A DNA stretch of 64,000 nt, from positions 62,001 through 126,000 of the forward strand of contig CACHEH010000001.1 in the NCBI GenBank assembly GCA_902578805.1, read 5' to 3'. This DNA is from an uncultured SAR116 cluster alpha proteobacterium (GTDB taxonomy: Bacteria > Pseudomonadota > Alphaproteobacteria > Puniceispirillales > Marisalimonadaceae). The notes beneath the pieces are model-generated. The model ran no database searches. It saw only the letters and a list, made by a program, of their open reading frames with translations, and was not told where the DNA came from. Position numbers and translations under genes: made by a program. Shown here piece by piece: positions 9,914 through 20,733 of the stretch (position 1 is its first letter; the number at the start of each line of letters is the position of its first letter).

Positions 9914-11551
9914 CTAATTATTTTCTCTCAAATCTTTACGGATAATTTTTCCTGTAGTTGTTAAAGGTAATTCGTGAACAAACTCTATAAGTCGCGGATA
10001 TTCATGAGCAGCCAACTTTAATTTTACATGATTTTGGATAGAATTTTTTAATATTTCATTTTGAGTTAAAACATAATTATGATTTTTAGGAACAACAAAA
10101 GCTTTTATGACTTGACCTCTTAATTTATCTGGAATGCCAATTACAGCAACCATACTGACTTCAGAGTGAGAAAGAATAGCGTCTTCTACTTCACTCGGTC
10201 CAACCCTATAACCTGAGGTGTTGATAATGTCATCTTCTCTCCCTTTAAAATAAAAATAACCCTCCTCATCCTTATAAGCAAAATCACCTGTGTAGAGCCA
10301 ACCATCTTTAATTTTTTGTTTTGTTGCTCTATCATTTTCCCAATATTTTAAAAAAGATACAGGGGTATCAGATTTAACTATAATTTCTCCGTCTAAACCA
10401 GGTTCTTTGATAAGATCTCCCTTATAGTTAACTATTCTAACTTCGTGCCCGGGAACGGGTTTGCCGATAGAGCCTTGTTTAGTTGGCATAATCGCACCAC
10501 AATTTGAGACTGTTAAATTACATTCTGTTTGACCATAAAATTCATTAATGCCAACCCCTAAAATTTGTTTACCCCACTCTAGCAAATCTTCTCCTAGAGC
10601 TTCACCGCCTGAACCAACTGTTCTTAATTTCAAGTTTTTTACTGTTTTAGAGGGATTAAATGCTTTCATCATTTTTAGTGCAGTAGGTGGCAAGAAAGTA
10701 TTTTTTATTTCAAGCTTAGATATTAAATCGAAAGCAAATTCAGGATCAAATTTTTGAGATCTGTAACTGACTACGGGAATACCAAAGTGCCATGCTGGAA
10801 GGAGTACATCAAACAACCCACCTATCCATGCCCAGTCAGCTGGTGTCCAAAACAAATCTGTAACTGGTTCAGATGAAGATAAAAACTCATGAGGGATTTC
10901 TACTCCTGGTATATGTCCTAACAATGATCTATGAGGGAGCAAAGCACCTTTTGGCCCCCCTGTCGTTCCAGAAGTATAAATTATTAAAGCGGGGTCAGAT
11001 GCTTTTGTTTTTTTTGTAATATAACTGTCTGAGGCCTGTTCTAATAATTTTTTGAAATTAAAAATATTACTTTTTTCGTCATTACTATCTATACAAATTA
11101 TTTTTTTTAAATCTGGTAATCTATCTTTAATTTCAAAAATTTTATTTAAACCAGTATCATCGCAAATCACCATGGATGCTCTAGAATTCAACAAACGATA
11201 ATGTAATGCTTCTGTACCAAATAAATTAAATAAAGGTATTGAGATTTTTCCAGACTTAAAGCAAGCCATATGTGCAACTGCAGTTTCAGGACATTGACCT
11301 AAAATAATTCCAACCCTTGCGTTGGCCTCAAGATGAAAATGATCAAAAACATTAGCAAGTTTGTTTGCAGATCTTTTTATATCAACAAAAGACCATTCCT
11401 CTATCTTGCCGCCTTGTAAAGAATTAATTAATGCTACCCTATTTTGATAAATATCCTTGTCAACAGTATCAGACGCTATATTGTAAAATTCTGGGATATT
11501 CCATTTAAATGATAAACATAGCTCTTCAAAATTATTCAATTTTTGAAGCAT
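9914..11551 (-). CDS. AMP-dependent acyl-CoA synthetase (acetyl-CoA synthetase-like)
   Basis: IIYTSGTTGGPKGALLPH, YGQTECNL, YTGDFAYKDEEGY, TTTGKIIRKDLR motifs. Confidence 0.9.
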   Translation of the reverse strand: MLQKLNNFEELCLSFKWNIPEFYNIASDTVDKDIYQNRVALINSLQGGKIEEWSFVDIKRSANKLANVFDHFHLEANARVGIILGQCPETAVAHMACFKSGKISIPLFNLFGTEALHYRLLNSRASMVICDDTGLNKIFEIKDRLPDLKKIICIDSNDEKSNIFNFKKLLEQASDSYITKKTKASDPALIIYTSGTTGGPKGALLPHRSLLGHIPGVEIPHEFLSSSEPVTDLFWTPADWAWIGGLFDVLLPAWHFGIPVVSYRSQKFDPEFAFDLISKLEIKNTFLPPTALKMMKAFNPSKTVKNLKLRTVGSGGEALGEDLLEWGKQILGVGINEFYGQTECNLTVSNCGAIMPTKQGSIGKPVPGHEVRIVNYKGDLIKEPGLDGEIIVKSDTPVSFLKYWENDRATKQKIKDGWLYTGDFAYKDEEGYFYFKGREDDIINTSGYRVGPSEVEDAILSHSEVSMVAVIGIPDKLRGQVIKAFVVPKNHNYVLTQNEILKNSIQNHVKLKLAAHEYPRLIEFVHELPLTTTGKIIRKDLRENN

Positions 11552-11647
11552 AAAAAATAATCACCTTTCCTTTAATTATTCTTACTACTTGTTAAAATCG
11601 TTTTAATTATTTAAATTATACACTATTAAAACTTAATTGAGTTAGAA

Positions 11648-14600
11648 TTGAATTACATTGATAATATTAGATTAGACGATTGTTTTACTAAGGACAATGA
11701 TTTAGCGCTTATGAATGGCGTTCAAGCTTTAGTACGTCTTCTAATTGAGCAAGCAAAACTTGACAAAGATAATGGATTACAAACCCAAGGTTATGTAAGT
11801 GGTTACCCAGGTTCACCACTTGGAACACTTGATCTAGAACTAGGAAGATCAAAAAAACATCTAGAAAAACATAATATAATTTTTCAACCAGCGGTGAACG
11901 AGGAATTAGCTGCCACTGCAGCTTGGGGAACTCAAATGCTTGGTCTATACGACAAACCTGAAATAGATGGTGTTTTTTCCATGTGGTATGGGAAAGGGCC
12001 AGGTTTAGATAGATCTATGGATGCTTTAAGACACGCGAATATGGGTGGTGTTTCAAAAAAAGGTGGGATGGTATTAGCAGTTGCAGACGATCCAATTGGG
12101 AAAAGTTCTACAATTGCATACCAATCAGAACAATCTCTAATTTCTGCGGGTATTCCAGTTTTTTATCCTGCGAATGTAGATGAAGTCATACCAATGGGGC
12201 TGCAAGCTTTTGCATTGTCACGTCATGCAGGCATATGTGTTGCCCTCAAAATTACTAGTGACACAGCTGATTCAAATTCTGTAATAGATCTTGGAAAATT
12301 AAAACCTGATTTATATAATTTAGAGAATCCAATAAATGTTCATGTAAATAGACATGACCCAGCTTTAGACAGAGAAGCGGCCCTAATTAAAAGAAGAGTA
12401 CCCGCATCTAAAGATTTTATAAAAGTAAATAAAATCAATAATGTGATATTTAACCCAACAAAAAAGACCTTAGGTATAATTGCAGTAGGTAAAGCTACTA
12501 CTGAAACTATTGATGCTTTGGATAAAATTGGCGTCAAAGATCCTGAAAAAAGTGGGATTGGTCTTTTTGCATGCAAAATTCCTTGGCCATTAATAGACCA
12601 AGAAATAATTAATTTTTGTGAAAAATTCGAAGAAATTTTGGTTATAGAAGAAAAAGCTAGTATTGTTGAAGAACAAGTGGCTCATATTCTTTTTAACTCC
12701 AAATCAAGACCTCAATTATCTGGAAAGTTGGATGCGTTTTCTAAAGAAGAACTTATTCCTAAGATATCTGAATTATCAAGCGATATTATAGCAGATTGTT
12801 TACTCAAAAAAGTCATCCACTCTTCAATTGGCGTTGATATTCCAAAAACAAAAGCAGAAGCTATTGGGAGTAACTTGCCACCAGTTGTATCAAGGACACC
12901 TTGGTATTGCGCAGGATGCCCTCACAACTCAGGAACCAAAACACCGGATGAGGAGATTGTTGGCATTGGTATTGGTTGCCACTCTATAGGATATTTTCTT
13001 CATCCTGAAAAATTAACAAATTTTAGCCAAATGGGCGGTGAAGGTGGACATTGGATAGGAAGAGCACCATTCTCAAATCATAAACATACATTTCAAAATA
13101 TTGGTGACGGTACATATGCTCACTCTGGTTCTTTAGCAATAAGAGCTGCAGTTTCTGCAAATGTTAACATTACATTTAAAATTCTTTACAATGATGCAGT
13201 GGCAATGACAGGTGGGCAAAAGGCAATAGGTGGCTCAACTCCATGGGCAATATCTAAACAACTTGAAGCAGAGGGTGTTAAAAAAATTTATGTTGTATCG
13301 GATGAACCAGAGCAGTTCAAAGAGTTAAAATTATTTGCAGACAAAGTTGGAATATTTCATAGAGACAAACTTATAAATATCCAAAAAGAAGTAAGAAAAA
13401 TTACCGGAGTTACAGCAATAATTTATGTTCAAACTTGTGCGACAGAACTTCGAAGAAGAAGAAAAAGAGGATACGTTAAAGATAGAGAAATTAAAATGTT
13501 TATTAATCCTGATGTTTGTGAAGGATGTGGAGACTGCGCTGAAAAATCAAATTGCGTAGCTGTGAAACCACTTGAGCATTTCGATGGAATTAAAAGACAG
13601 ATTGATCAAAGTGTTTGTAATAAGGATTATTCTTGTAAAAAAGGATTTTGTCCAAGTTTCATAGGCATGCAAGCTGGTAGTATTTCAATTAAAGAAAAAA
13701 AGACTTTCCCAGAAATTCCAGATATAATTAATGACTTAAAAAAACCTAAGAAAAGCTTAAATAATATTCAAAACATAATAATGGCGGGTATTGGTGGCAC
13801 TGGGGTTTCAACTGTTGCAGCTATAATAGTTATGGCTGCTCGAATAGATAAGCTTTTTGCACAATCAATGAATTTCACTGGATTAGCCCAAAAAAATGGA
13901 GCTGTAACAAGTCAAATCAGAATTGGAAAAGAAAAATCACTTTATGATAGATCTGCAAGACTTCCAAATGAAACGGCCGACGTGCTTCTAGGATGTGACG
14001 CTGTTGTGTCAGTTTCTCCTTCTATTACTAGAACACTAAACCCTTTAAAAACAAATGCTATAATTAATGGAAGAGTAGAGCCAGTGGGAGTTGCTGGAGT
14101 TCACATTGGTACAGTTGTCGATGATAGCTTATTAAAAAAACATTTAGAAAATCATATTCAAACTGAAAATATAGACTTTATTGATATATCAAACTTAGCT
14201 GAAGCTTTAGTTGGCGACACAGTTTCTGCAAATATAATGATGTTGGGAATAGCGGCTCAAAAAGGACTTCTTCCAATAAAAATTGATTCTCTGCAAAAAG
14301 CCATAGAGCTGAATGGAGTGGCTATTGAACAAAACCTAAGGGCTTTCAATTGGGGACGATTATTGAGCGAAAAACCTCAATCAGTATTTACTGCAGCGGG
14401 CTTAAACTCAAAAAAGTCCGAGAATATATCAATAGATAAATATGTAGATAATTTTTCTGGCATCCTTGAAAAATATCAAAACAGAGAGTACTCAAAAATT
14501 TTTCTTTCTAATGTAAAAAAAGTAATTGAAAAAGAAAACCAAATAAAGGATTCAGAAAAAGAATTGCCTTTATCCAGAAAAGTTGCTCTTACTTTATTTA

Positions 14601-15088
14601 GGGCTATGAGATATAAAGATGAATACGAAGTTGCTAGGTTACATACTAGTGGAGATTTTGCTCAAACTTTTTTAAATGAAAATAAACACGCAAAATTAGA
14701 ATACTATTTAGCACCGCCTTTGTTCTCTAAAAAAGATCCTGAAACAGGTCATTTACTTAAGAGAAGGTTTGGTCATTGGGTATATAAAGTTTTCAAAGTA
14801 CTGTCTTATTTAAAATTTTTAAGAGGAACAAAATTAGATATCTTTGGATATACCTTAGAAAGAAAAAAAGAACGCGCTTTGGCTCAAAAAACTATCACTA
14901 CTATTAATAAGATATCTGAAATTTTAAACGATAATAATTATAAAAAAATTATCGAATTTCTTGATATACCTTTATCCATAAAAGGGTATGGTCACGTTAA
15001 AGAAAAAAATTTAAAAATTGCTGAAGAAAAATGGGACAAATCTTTTGATAAAATTCTAAATAACCAGAATTTAAAAAAAGTAAGTTAA
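11648..15088 (+). CDS. Indolepyruvate:ferredoxin oxidoreductase, fused alpha/beta type
   Basis: 1146 aa; GYPGSPLGTLD N-term, CAGCPHNSGT, Fe-S motif CEGCGDCAEKSNC, C-terminal GIGGTGVSTVAAI gamma-type domain; TTG start in ORF track. Confidence 0.9.
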   Translation: MNYIDNIRLDDCFTKDNDLALMNGVQALVRLLIEQAKLDKDNGLQTQGYVSGYPGSPLGTLDLELGRSKKHLEKHNIIFQPAVNEELAATAAWGTQMLGLYDKPEIDGVFSMWYGKGPGLDRSMDALRHANMGGVSKKGGMVLAVADDPIGKSSTIAYQSEQSLISAGIPVFYPANVDEVIPMGLQAFALSRHAGICVALKITSDTADSNSVIDLGKLKPDLYNLENPINVHVNRHDPALDREAALIKRRVPASKDFIKVNKINNVIFNPTKKTLGIIAVGKATTETIDALDKIGVKDPEKSGIGLFACKIPWPLIDQEIINFCEKFEEILVIEEKASIVEEQVAHILFNSKSRPQLSGKLDAFSKEELIPKISELSSDIIADCLLKKVIHSSIGVDIPKTKAEAIGSNLPPVVSRTPWYCAGCPHNSGTKTPDEEIVGIGIGCHSIGYFLHPEKLTNFSQMGGEGGHWIGRAPFSNHKHTFQNIGDGTYAHSGSLAIRAAVSANVNITFKILYNDAVAMTGGQKAIGGSTPWAISKQLEAEGVKKIYVVSDEPEQFKELKLFADKVGIFHRDKLINIQKEVRKITGVTAIIYVQTCATELRRRRKRGYVKDREIKMFINPDVCEGCGDCAEKSNCVAVKPLEHFDGIKRQIDQSVCNKDYSCKKGFCPSFIGMQAGSISIKEKKTFPEIPDIINDLKKPKKSLNNIQNIIMAGIGGTGVSTVAAIIVMAARIDKLFAQSMNFTGLAQKNGAVTSQIRIGKEKSLYDRSARLPNETADVLLGCDAVVSVSPSITRTLNPLKTNAIINGRVEPVGVAGVHIGTVVDDSLLKKHLENHIQTENIDFIDISNLAEALVGDTVSANIMMLGIAAQKGLLPIKIDSLQKAIELNGVAIEQNLRAFNWGRLLSEKPQSVFTAAGLNSKKSENISIDKYVDNFSGILEKYQNREYSKIFLSNVKKVIEKENQIKDSEKELPLSRKVALTLFRAMRYKDEYEVARLHTSGDFAQTFLNENKHAKLEYYLAPPLFSKKDPETGHLLKRRFGHWVYKVFKVLSYLKFLRGTKLDIFGYTLERKKERALAQKTITTINKISEILNDNNYKKIIEFLDIPLSIKGYGHVKEKNLKIAEEKWDKSFDKILNNQNLKKVS

Positions 15089-15089
15089 A

Positions 15090-16727
15090 TCAAACAAGTT
15101 TTGCTTGTTCTCTCAACTTAAATTTTTGAATTTTTCCTGTGCTTGTTTTTGGAAGCTCAACAAAATTAAAATATCTAGGCACTTTAAATCCAGCTAATAA
15201 AGATTTACAATGATCTCTTAACTCATTTTCTCCAATTGAAGATCCTTCACTTAATTCTACAAATGCACAAGGAGTCTCACCCCATTTTTCGTCTTCTTTT
15301 GCGACAACTGCTACTGCAATAACATCCGGGTGTTTATATATAGCGTCTTCTACTTCAATGGAGGAAATATTTTCTCCTCCAGATATAATTATGTCCTTTG
15401 ATCTATCCTTAAGTTGTATGTATCCATCATCATACCAAACACCTAAGTCACCTGTGTGAAACCAACCATATTTAAAAGCTTCATCAGTCGCTTTTTTGTT
15501 TTTAAGGTAACCTTTCATTGTTATATTACCCCTTATAAAGACTTCACCTAATGATATTCCATCTTTTGGAACTTCTTTTTTAGTTTCAGGATTTATAATT
15601 TTCATATTTTCTTGTACAGAGTAAACAACACCTTGCCTTGCCTTTAATCTGGCTTGTTCTAAAGAATCATATTGGCTCCACTCGGGATGCCATGCACAAA
15701 CAACTGCAGGGCCATAAATTTCTGTAAGGCCATAAACATGAATGACCTCAATACCACAGGTCTCCATTTTACTTAGAATAGCCTCAGGAGGAGGAGCACC
15801 AGCAGTCATCATTTTAATTTTTGATTTAAGAGATATTTTATTTTGCAATAAATAATCCGCTACCATTTGCATTACAATTGGAGCTCCACACAAATGAGTT
15901 ATATAGTGTTTTTGAAAAGCCTCCACAATTAATTCTCCCGCTGGTTGTCTTAAGCAAACATGGGTACCTGCTCTTTCAGTAATAGTCCAAGGAAAACACC
16001 ATCCATTGCAATGAAACATAGGAAGTGTCCACAAATACTTAGGATGCATAGGTAAGTCCCAGGTAAGCGTATTGCCAATGGCATTCAAATATGCTCCACG
16101 ATGGTGATAAACAACTCCCTTTGGGTTACCTGTAGTTCCAGAGGTGTAATTCAAAGCGATTGAATTCCACTCGTCAGTTGGTAAAACGTGTTCAAATTTA
16201 AAACCAATAAATTTTTTTAATTCTGTCTCAAAGTCGAGGCAGTTAAATTTATTTGCAAAACTAGACCTTTCATTACCAGCAATTTTATCAACATATTCAA
16301 TTAATAATGGAGGATTTTTTAAATTCTCTATAGCTCTCTCAACTATTTGGCTATATTCAGAATCATAAATAAACATTTTAGATTCACCATGTTCAAGAAT
16401 AAATCGAACAGTGAAACTATCAAGTCTTGTGTTAATTGCGTTCAATACACTAGTTGCCATCGGTATACCAAAATGACACTCCCACATAACTGGAATATTA
16501 GGTAGCATAACTGCGATTGTACTTCCGTCAGCATAATTTTCATTTCTAACAAGTTCTGCTAATGCGTCACATCTTTCACCAGCTTGCTGATAAGTCAACT
16601 TATAGTCTTTATATTCAACAGCAATTTGATTTGGGAATGTTTTTCGTGTTCTTTCTAGAAATGATAATGGACTTAATGAGGCATAATTTGCTTTATTTTT
16701 ACTTAAACCATTTTCTATTTCAGACAT
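15090..16727 (-). CDS. Acyl-CoA synthetase (ANL superfamily)
   Basis: NYTSGTTGNPKGVVYHHRGA, YGLTEIYGP, FHTGDLGV, KTSTGKIQKFKLR; start at MSEIENG preceded by AGGAGG (ORF extends to 16778). Confidence 0.9.
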   Translation of the reverse strand: MSEIENGLSKNKANYASLSPLSFLERTRKTFPNQIAVEYKDYKLTYQQAGERCDALAELVRNENYADGSTIAVMLPNIPVMWECHFGIPMATSVLNAINTRLDSFTVRFILEHGESKMFIYDSEYSQIVERAIENLKNPPLLIEYVDKIAGNERSSFANKFNCLDFETELKKFIGFKFEHVLPTDEWNSIALNYTSGTTGNPKGVVYHHRGAYLNAIGNTLTWDLPMHPKYLWTLPMFHCNGWCFPWTITERAGTHVCLRQPAGELIVEAFQKHYITHLCGAPIVMQMVADYLLQNKISLKSKIKMMTAGAPPPEAILSKMETCGIEVIHVYGLTEIYGPAVVCAWHPEWSQYDSLEQARLKARQGVVYSVQENMKIINPETKKEVPKDGISLGEVFIRGNITMKGYLKNKKATDEAFKYGWFHTGDLGVWYDDGYIQLKDRSKDIIISGGENISSIEVEDAIYKHPDVIAVAVVAKEDEKWGETPCAFVELSEGSSIGENELRDHCKSLLAGFKVPRYFNFVELPKTSTGKIQKFKLREQAKLV

Positions 16728-16803
16728 AGTTGATTTCCTCCTAATAATATTCATAATGGTAAGGCTTAATTTTATCAACTATGAAAATATGTCGGAGTTT
16801 GAA

Positions 16804-18513
16804 ATGGGTTACACGTCTCCTTTAGAGGACACAAAGTTTGTTTTAGAAAATCTTTTGCCTGCTCATAAAGATCTTGATGATACTACAATTGATGCAGTTC
16901 TATCTGAGGCTGGAAAGCTAGCAGACAATTACTTAGCACCCCTTAATCATTTTGGTGATAAGAATAATCCTCTACTTCGACAAGATCACGAAGTTGAAAC
17001 ACCCAAAGGATTTAGTCATGCCTTTTCGGAAATTGCTAAGGGAGGCTGGATTGGAGTAGCAAGTGATTCTAATTATGATGGTATGGGGCTTCCAGTAAGA
17101 ATGAGCGCTGCAATTAATGAGTATTGGCATGGAGCAAATATGTCTTTTGCATTATGTAGCTTATTGACCCAAGGATTAATTGACGCGTTTACTCTTGTTG
17201 GAACAGAAGAAGAAAAAAAAACATATCTACCCAAGTTCAATTCTGGGGTGTGGACAGGCACTATGAATTTAACAGAACCTCAGTCTGGAACAGATCTAGC
17301 TACAATAAAAACTAAAGCTGAACATGATGGTGAGAATTGGAGAATAAAAGGACAAAAAATATACATCACTTATGGTGAACATGATATGTCAGAAAATATA
17401 ATTCATCTGGTCCTTGCAAGAACTGAGGGCGCACCAGAGGGTATAAAAGGTATATCTACTTTTATAATTCCAAAATTTTTAAAAGATGAAAGTGGCGAAT
17501 ATACAATCAGAAATGACCTGAAATGTATATCCATCGAACATAAGATGGGTATAAAAGCAAGTCCAACAGCAGTTATGTCTTACGGAGAGAATGAAGGGGC
17601 TATCGGTTATATGTTAGGAGATGAAGGTAGAGGCATTGAATACATGTTTATTATGATGAACAGAGCACGGTTTGATGTTGGACTTCAAGGGATGGCAATT
17701 TCTGAGGCTGCTAGACAAAAAGCACTAGAGTACGCGAACGCAAGAATTCAAGGAACTCCAATTAACAGAGAAAAAGGCACACCAATAATAGGTCATGGCG
17801 ATGTAAAAAGACTACTTTTATCCATGCGAAGCCTTACAGAGGCAATGCGTGCTCTAATTTTAGTTTCTTCCGAAATTATGGAAAGAGCGCATGACGGCAA
17901 TGAAAAATGTAAATTAAAAGAAGGTTTTTTAATTCCAATAATCAAAGGTTGGTCTACTGAATTAGCGCAAGAAGTTACGAGTAATGGGCTACAAATTCAT
18001 GGGGGTATGGGATTTATTGAAGAAACCGGGGCCGCTCAGTTTATGAGAGATGCAAGAATATTACCAATATATGAAGGCACTAATGCCATTCAAGCCAATG
18101 ACTTTATGTTTAGGAAAACTGTTAGAGATAATGGGGAGACCGCAAAAGAATTCTTAGAAGAAATTAAAATCGATTGTGAACAAAATCAAGAAATGTCAAA
18201 AATGATTGCCTTAGCATCAAAAACTCTAGATTTCATTTTAGAAAACAGAGATGATGCTGAGATGTTATCTTGTATTAGTTTTGATTACATGATGGGTTTT
18301 GGCTATTTAATTGGTGGATGGTTAATGCACAAAGGAAAAGTTAAGGCTAAATTAAAATTATCAGAAAAATCTCAAAATAAAAATTTTCTAAAAAGTAAAA
18401 TTATCTCAGCTGAATTTTTTGATTTTCATATTTTGCCTAGGTTAGAGTCTCATTTTAAAATTGTTACTAAAGGAGCAACCGTAGTTCAGTTAACAGATGA
18501 TTCTTTTGTTTAA
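16804..18513 (+). CDS. Acyl-CoA dehydrogenase, long (about 570 aa) FadE5/DmdC-type family
   Basis: MNLTEPQSGTDLA, KIYITYGEHD, ILPIYEGTNAIQAND with canonical Glu; start at MGYTSPLED preceded by GGAG. Confidence 0.85.
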   Translation: MGYTSPLEDTKFVLENLLPAHKDLDDTTIDAVLSEAGKLADNYLAPLNHFGDKNNPLLRQDHEVETPKGFSHAFSEIAKGGWIGVASDSNYDGMGLPVRMSAAINEYWHGANMSFALCSLLTQGLIDAFTLVGTEEEKKTYLPKFNSGVWTGTMNLTEPQSGTDLATIKTKAEHDGENWRIKGQKIYITYGEHDMSENIIHLVLARTEGAPEGIKGISTFIIPKFLKDESGEYTIRNDLKCISIEHKMGIKASPTAVMSYGENEGAIGYMLGDEGRGIEYMFIMMNRARFDVGLQGMAISEAARQKALEYANARIQGTPINREKGTPIIGHGDVKRLLLSMRSLTEAMRALILVSSEIMERAHDGNEKCKLKEGFLIPIIKGWSTELAQEVTSNGLQIHGGMGFIEETGAAQFMRDARILPIYEGTNAIQANDFMFRKTVRDNGETAKEFLEEIKIDCEQNQEMSKMIALASKTLDFILENRDDAEMLSCISFDYMMGFGYLIGGWLMHKGKVKAKLKLSEKSQNKNFLKSKIISAEFFDFHILPRLESHFKIVTKGATVVQLTDDSFV

Positions 18514-18741
18514 CAAGTAAATTAATTATGTTTTTTGTTTGAAAACGTAGTTTTTTTATCAAATAAGTCTTTGAAAAAAAATGAGATTTTTTTTTTTAAA
18601 TTTTATAAAAGTTTATGTTGATTTTAATGTTTTTTTGGATAGCCTATAAATTATATGGGGGGGCTACTTATTTCTAAGTTTGATCTCATCAATTTTTATT
18701 AATGTAAGTTATTTACTCAATTAGTAGATAATTAATTATTT

Positions 18742-20733
18742 ATGGGGTTAAATTTAAAGGTGGTCATGTTCAATTATCCTGATACAAATATTCACGATAC
18801 ACTTCCAAAAATTCTTAAACACAGAGCTGAGACTATACCAAATACAATCGCTTTGAGGGACAAAGATTTAGGTATTTGGAACGAAATCACATGGAAAGAG
18901 TATAATGATAATGTTTCATATTTGGCACTTAGCTTATCTAAAAGGGGTTTTAAGCCGGGCGATGTTATTGGTTTAATTGGCGATAACAAACCTTCCTGGC
19001 TATTTTTTGAACTAGCTGCTCAAGCTATAGGTGGAATGAGCTTGGGTATATATAGAGATACTTTAGATGAAGAAGTTGGCTATCTAATAAATGCCGCAAA
19101 AGTGAACTTTGCTTATGCGGAAGATCAAGAACAAGTTGATAAAATATTAACTATAAAAAGGCCTAAAAATAATCAAATCAATATTTTCTATGAAGATAGT
19201 CGTGGTCTTAAAGAATTGAATGATCCAAATATTACAGACATGTCTGATTTAATTGAAGAAGGTAAAGAGATCGCCTCTAAAGACCACAATAAATATAACA
19301 AAATGATAGAGAAAATCTCAGGTGAAAAAAATGCTATCCTATGCACCACATCTGGAACAACCTCAAATCCTAAATTAGCAATGCTTCCAGGCGCTAAGTT
19401 TATTGAACATGTATTAAGGTATCTTAAAGTTGATCCAAAGTCTGTGGATGATGAGTACGTCTCAGTATTACCATTTCCATGGATAATGGAACAGACTTAT
19501 GGTGTAGGTTTTAATATTGTTGGAGGTATGAAAGTTAATTTTCCTGAAAGACCTGAAACCGCAATGGAAGATATGAGAGAAGTTGGGCCAACTTTTATGC
19601 TTGGGGCTCCTAGATTATGGGAACAAATTGCAGCTGATATGAGATCAAGAATTTTAGACGCCCCCAAAATAACTCAGTGGTTGTTTAACAAAATGGTAGA
19701 CAGAGGATTAAAAGCTGTTGATCAGGGTAAAAGAGATTTTCTAGCAGACAAACTATTATTTTCTTCATTAAAAGATAGACTTGGCTTTAGCAAGGTTAAA
19801 TCTGCAGCGACTGGTGGTTCTGCTATTGGTCCAGAAACATTTAAGTTCTTTCTTGCTATGGGTATTCCTCTAAGACAACTTTATGGACAGACTGAACTTA
19901 TGGGCGCTTACACATTACAGGATGTACCTGAAGGAACAATGGATTGTGAGACTGTAGGTGTTCCTTTTCCAGATTGTGAAGTTAAGATTGTAGACCCAGA
20001 TCCAAATGGTCTTGGTGAAATAATAACAAAACATCCAAGCATGTTTTCCGGCTATTATAATAATGAGAAAGCTTATAAAGACACTATCAAAAAAGGTTGG
20101 ATGTATACCGGCGACGCAGGCTTTTTTGATGAAAAAGGAAGACTTAACGTACTTGATCGAGTAAATGATATTGCTGTTAAATCAGATGGTGTTAAATTTT
20201 CACCTCAAAATATAGAAAACAAATTGAAATTTTCTCCTTACGTAGGAGAAGCTGTAGTCATTGGTTCTGAAAAACCATACTTAACTGCAATTATTTGTAT
20301 AAGATTTTCTATTGTATCTAAACTTGCTGAGAAATTACAATTACCATTTACCTCATACACTGGACTAGCAGCACATAAAGAAATTTATGAACTTATTGAA
20401 GATGAAATCAAAAAAGTTAATGAACAACTTCCTGATAATACTAAAATTGCAAAATTTTTATTATTATTTAAAGAGTTAGAAGCAGATGATGGTGAATTAA
20501 CCAGAACGAGAAAAGTTAGAAGAAGTGTAATTAATAGTAGATATAAAGATATAATAAAAGACTTATATCTTGATAAAGATACTGCCACAATCAATACAGA
20601 ATTTACGCTAGAGGATGGAAGAAAAAGTAAAATCAGTGCAACTATGGAAATTAGGCATTTAATAAAAACTCTTAATACAAAATCTAAGAAACCTACTTAT
20701 ACAGCAAAGAAATCTAGTAAAGGTAAAAAATAA
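18742..20733 (+). CDS. Long-chain-fatty-acid-CoA ligase-like AMP-binding protein, first gene of HAAT transporter operon
   Basis: TTSGTTSNPKLAMLPGA, YGQTELMGAY, YTGDAGFFDEKGRL; start may be MFNYPDTN at 18766. Confidence 0.85.
   Translation: MGLNLKVVMFNYPDTNIHDTLPKILKHRAETIPNTIALRDKDLGIWNEITWKEYNDNVSYLALSLSKRGFKPGDVIGLIGDNKPSWLFFELAAQAIGGMSLGIYRDTLDEEVGYLINAAKVNFAYAEDQEQVDKILTIKRPKNNQINIFYEDSRGLKELNDPNITDMSDLIEEGKEIASKDHNKYNKMIEKISGEKNAILCTTSGTTSNPKLAMLPGAKFIEHVLRYLKVDPKSVDDEYVSVLPFPWIMEQTYGVGFNIVGGMKVNFPERPETAMEDMREVGPTFMLGAPRLWEQIAADMRSRILDAPKITQWLFNKMVDRGLKAVDQGKRDFLADKLLFSSLKDRLGFSKVKSAATGGSAIGPETFKFFLAMGIPLRQLYGQTELMGAYTLQDVPEGTMDCETVGVPFPDCEVKIVDPDPNGLGEIITKHPSMFSGYYNNEKAYKDTIKKGWMYTGDAGFFDEKGRLNVLDRVNDIAVKSDGVKFSPQNIENKLKFSPYVGEAVVIGSEKPYLTAIICIRFSIVSKLAEKLQLPFTSYTGLAAHKEIYELIEDEIKKVNEQLPDNTKIAKFLLLFKELEADDGELTRTRKVRRSVINSRYKDIIKDLYLDKDTATINTEFTLEDGRKSKISATMEIRHLIKTLNTKSKKPTYTAKKSSKGKK

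Noticed and set aside
15093-15109. AACAAG-TTTTG-CTTGTT hairpin between convergent genes as a bidirectional terminator
   Set aside because: Only a 6-bp AT-rich stem inside the 3' coding end of the ligase; too weak to claim.
15090-18513. DMSP demethylation genes (dmdB/dmdC)
   Set aside because: The acyl-CoA ligase and long acyl-CoA dehydrogenase are in the right broad families, but no dmdA or dmdD is adjacent and family-level similarity alone does not justify the names.
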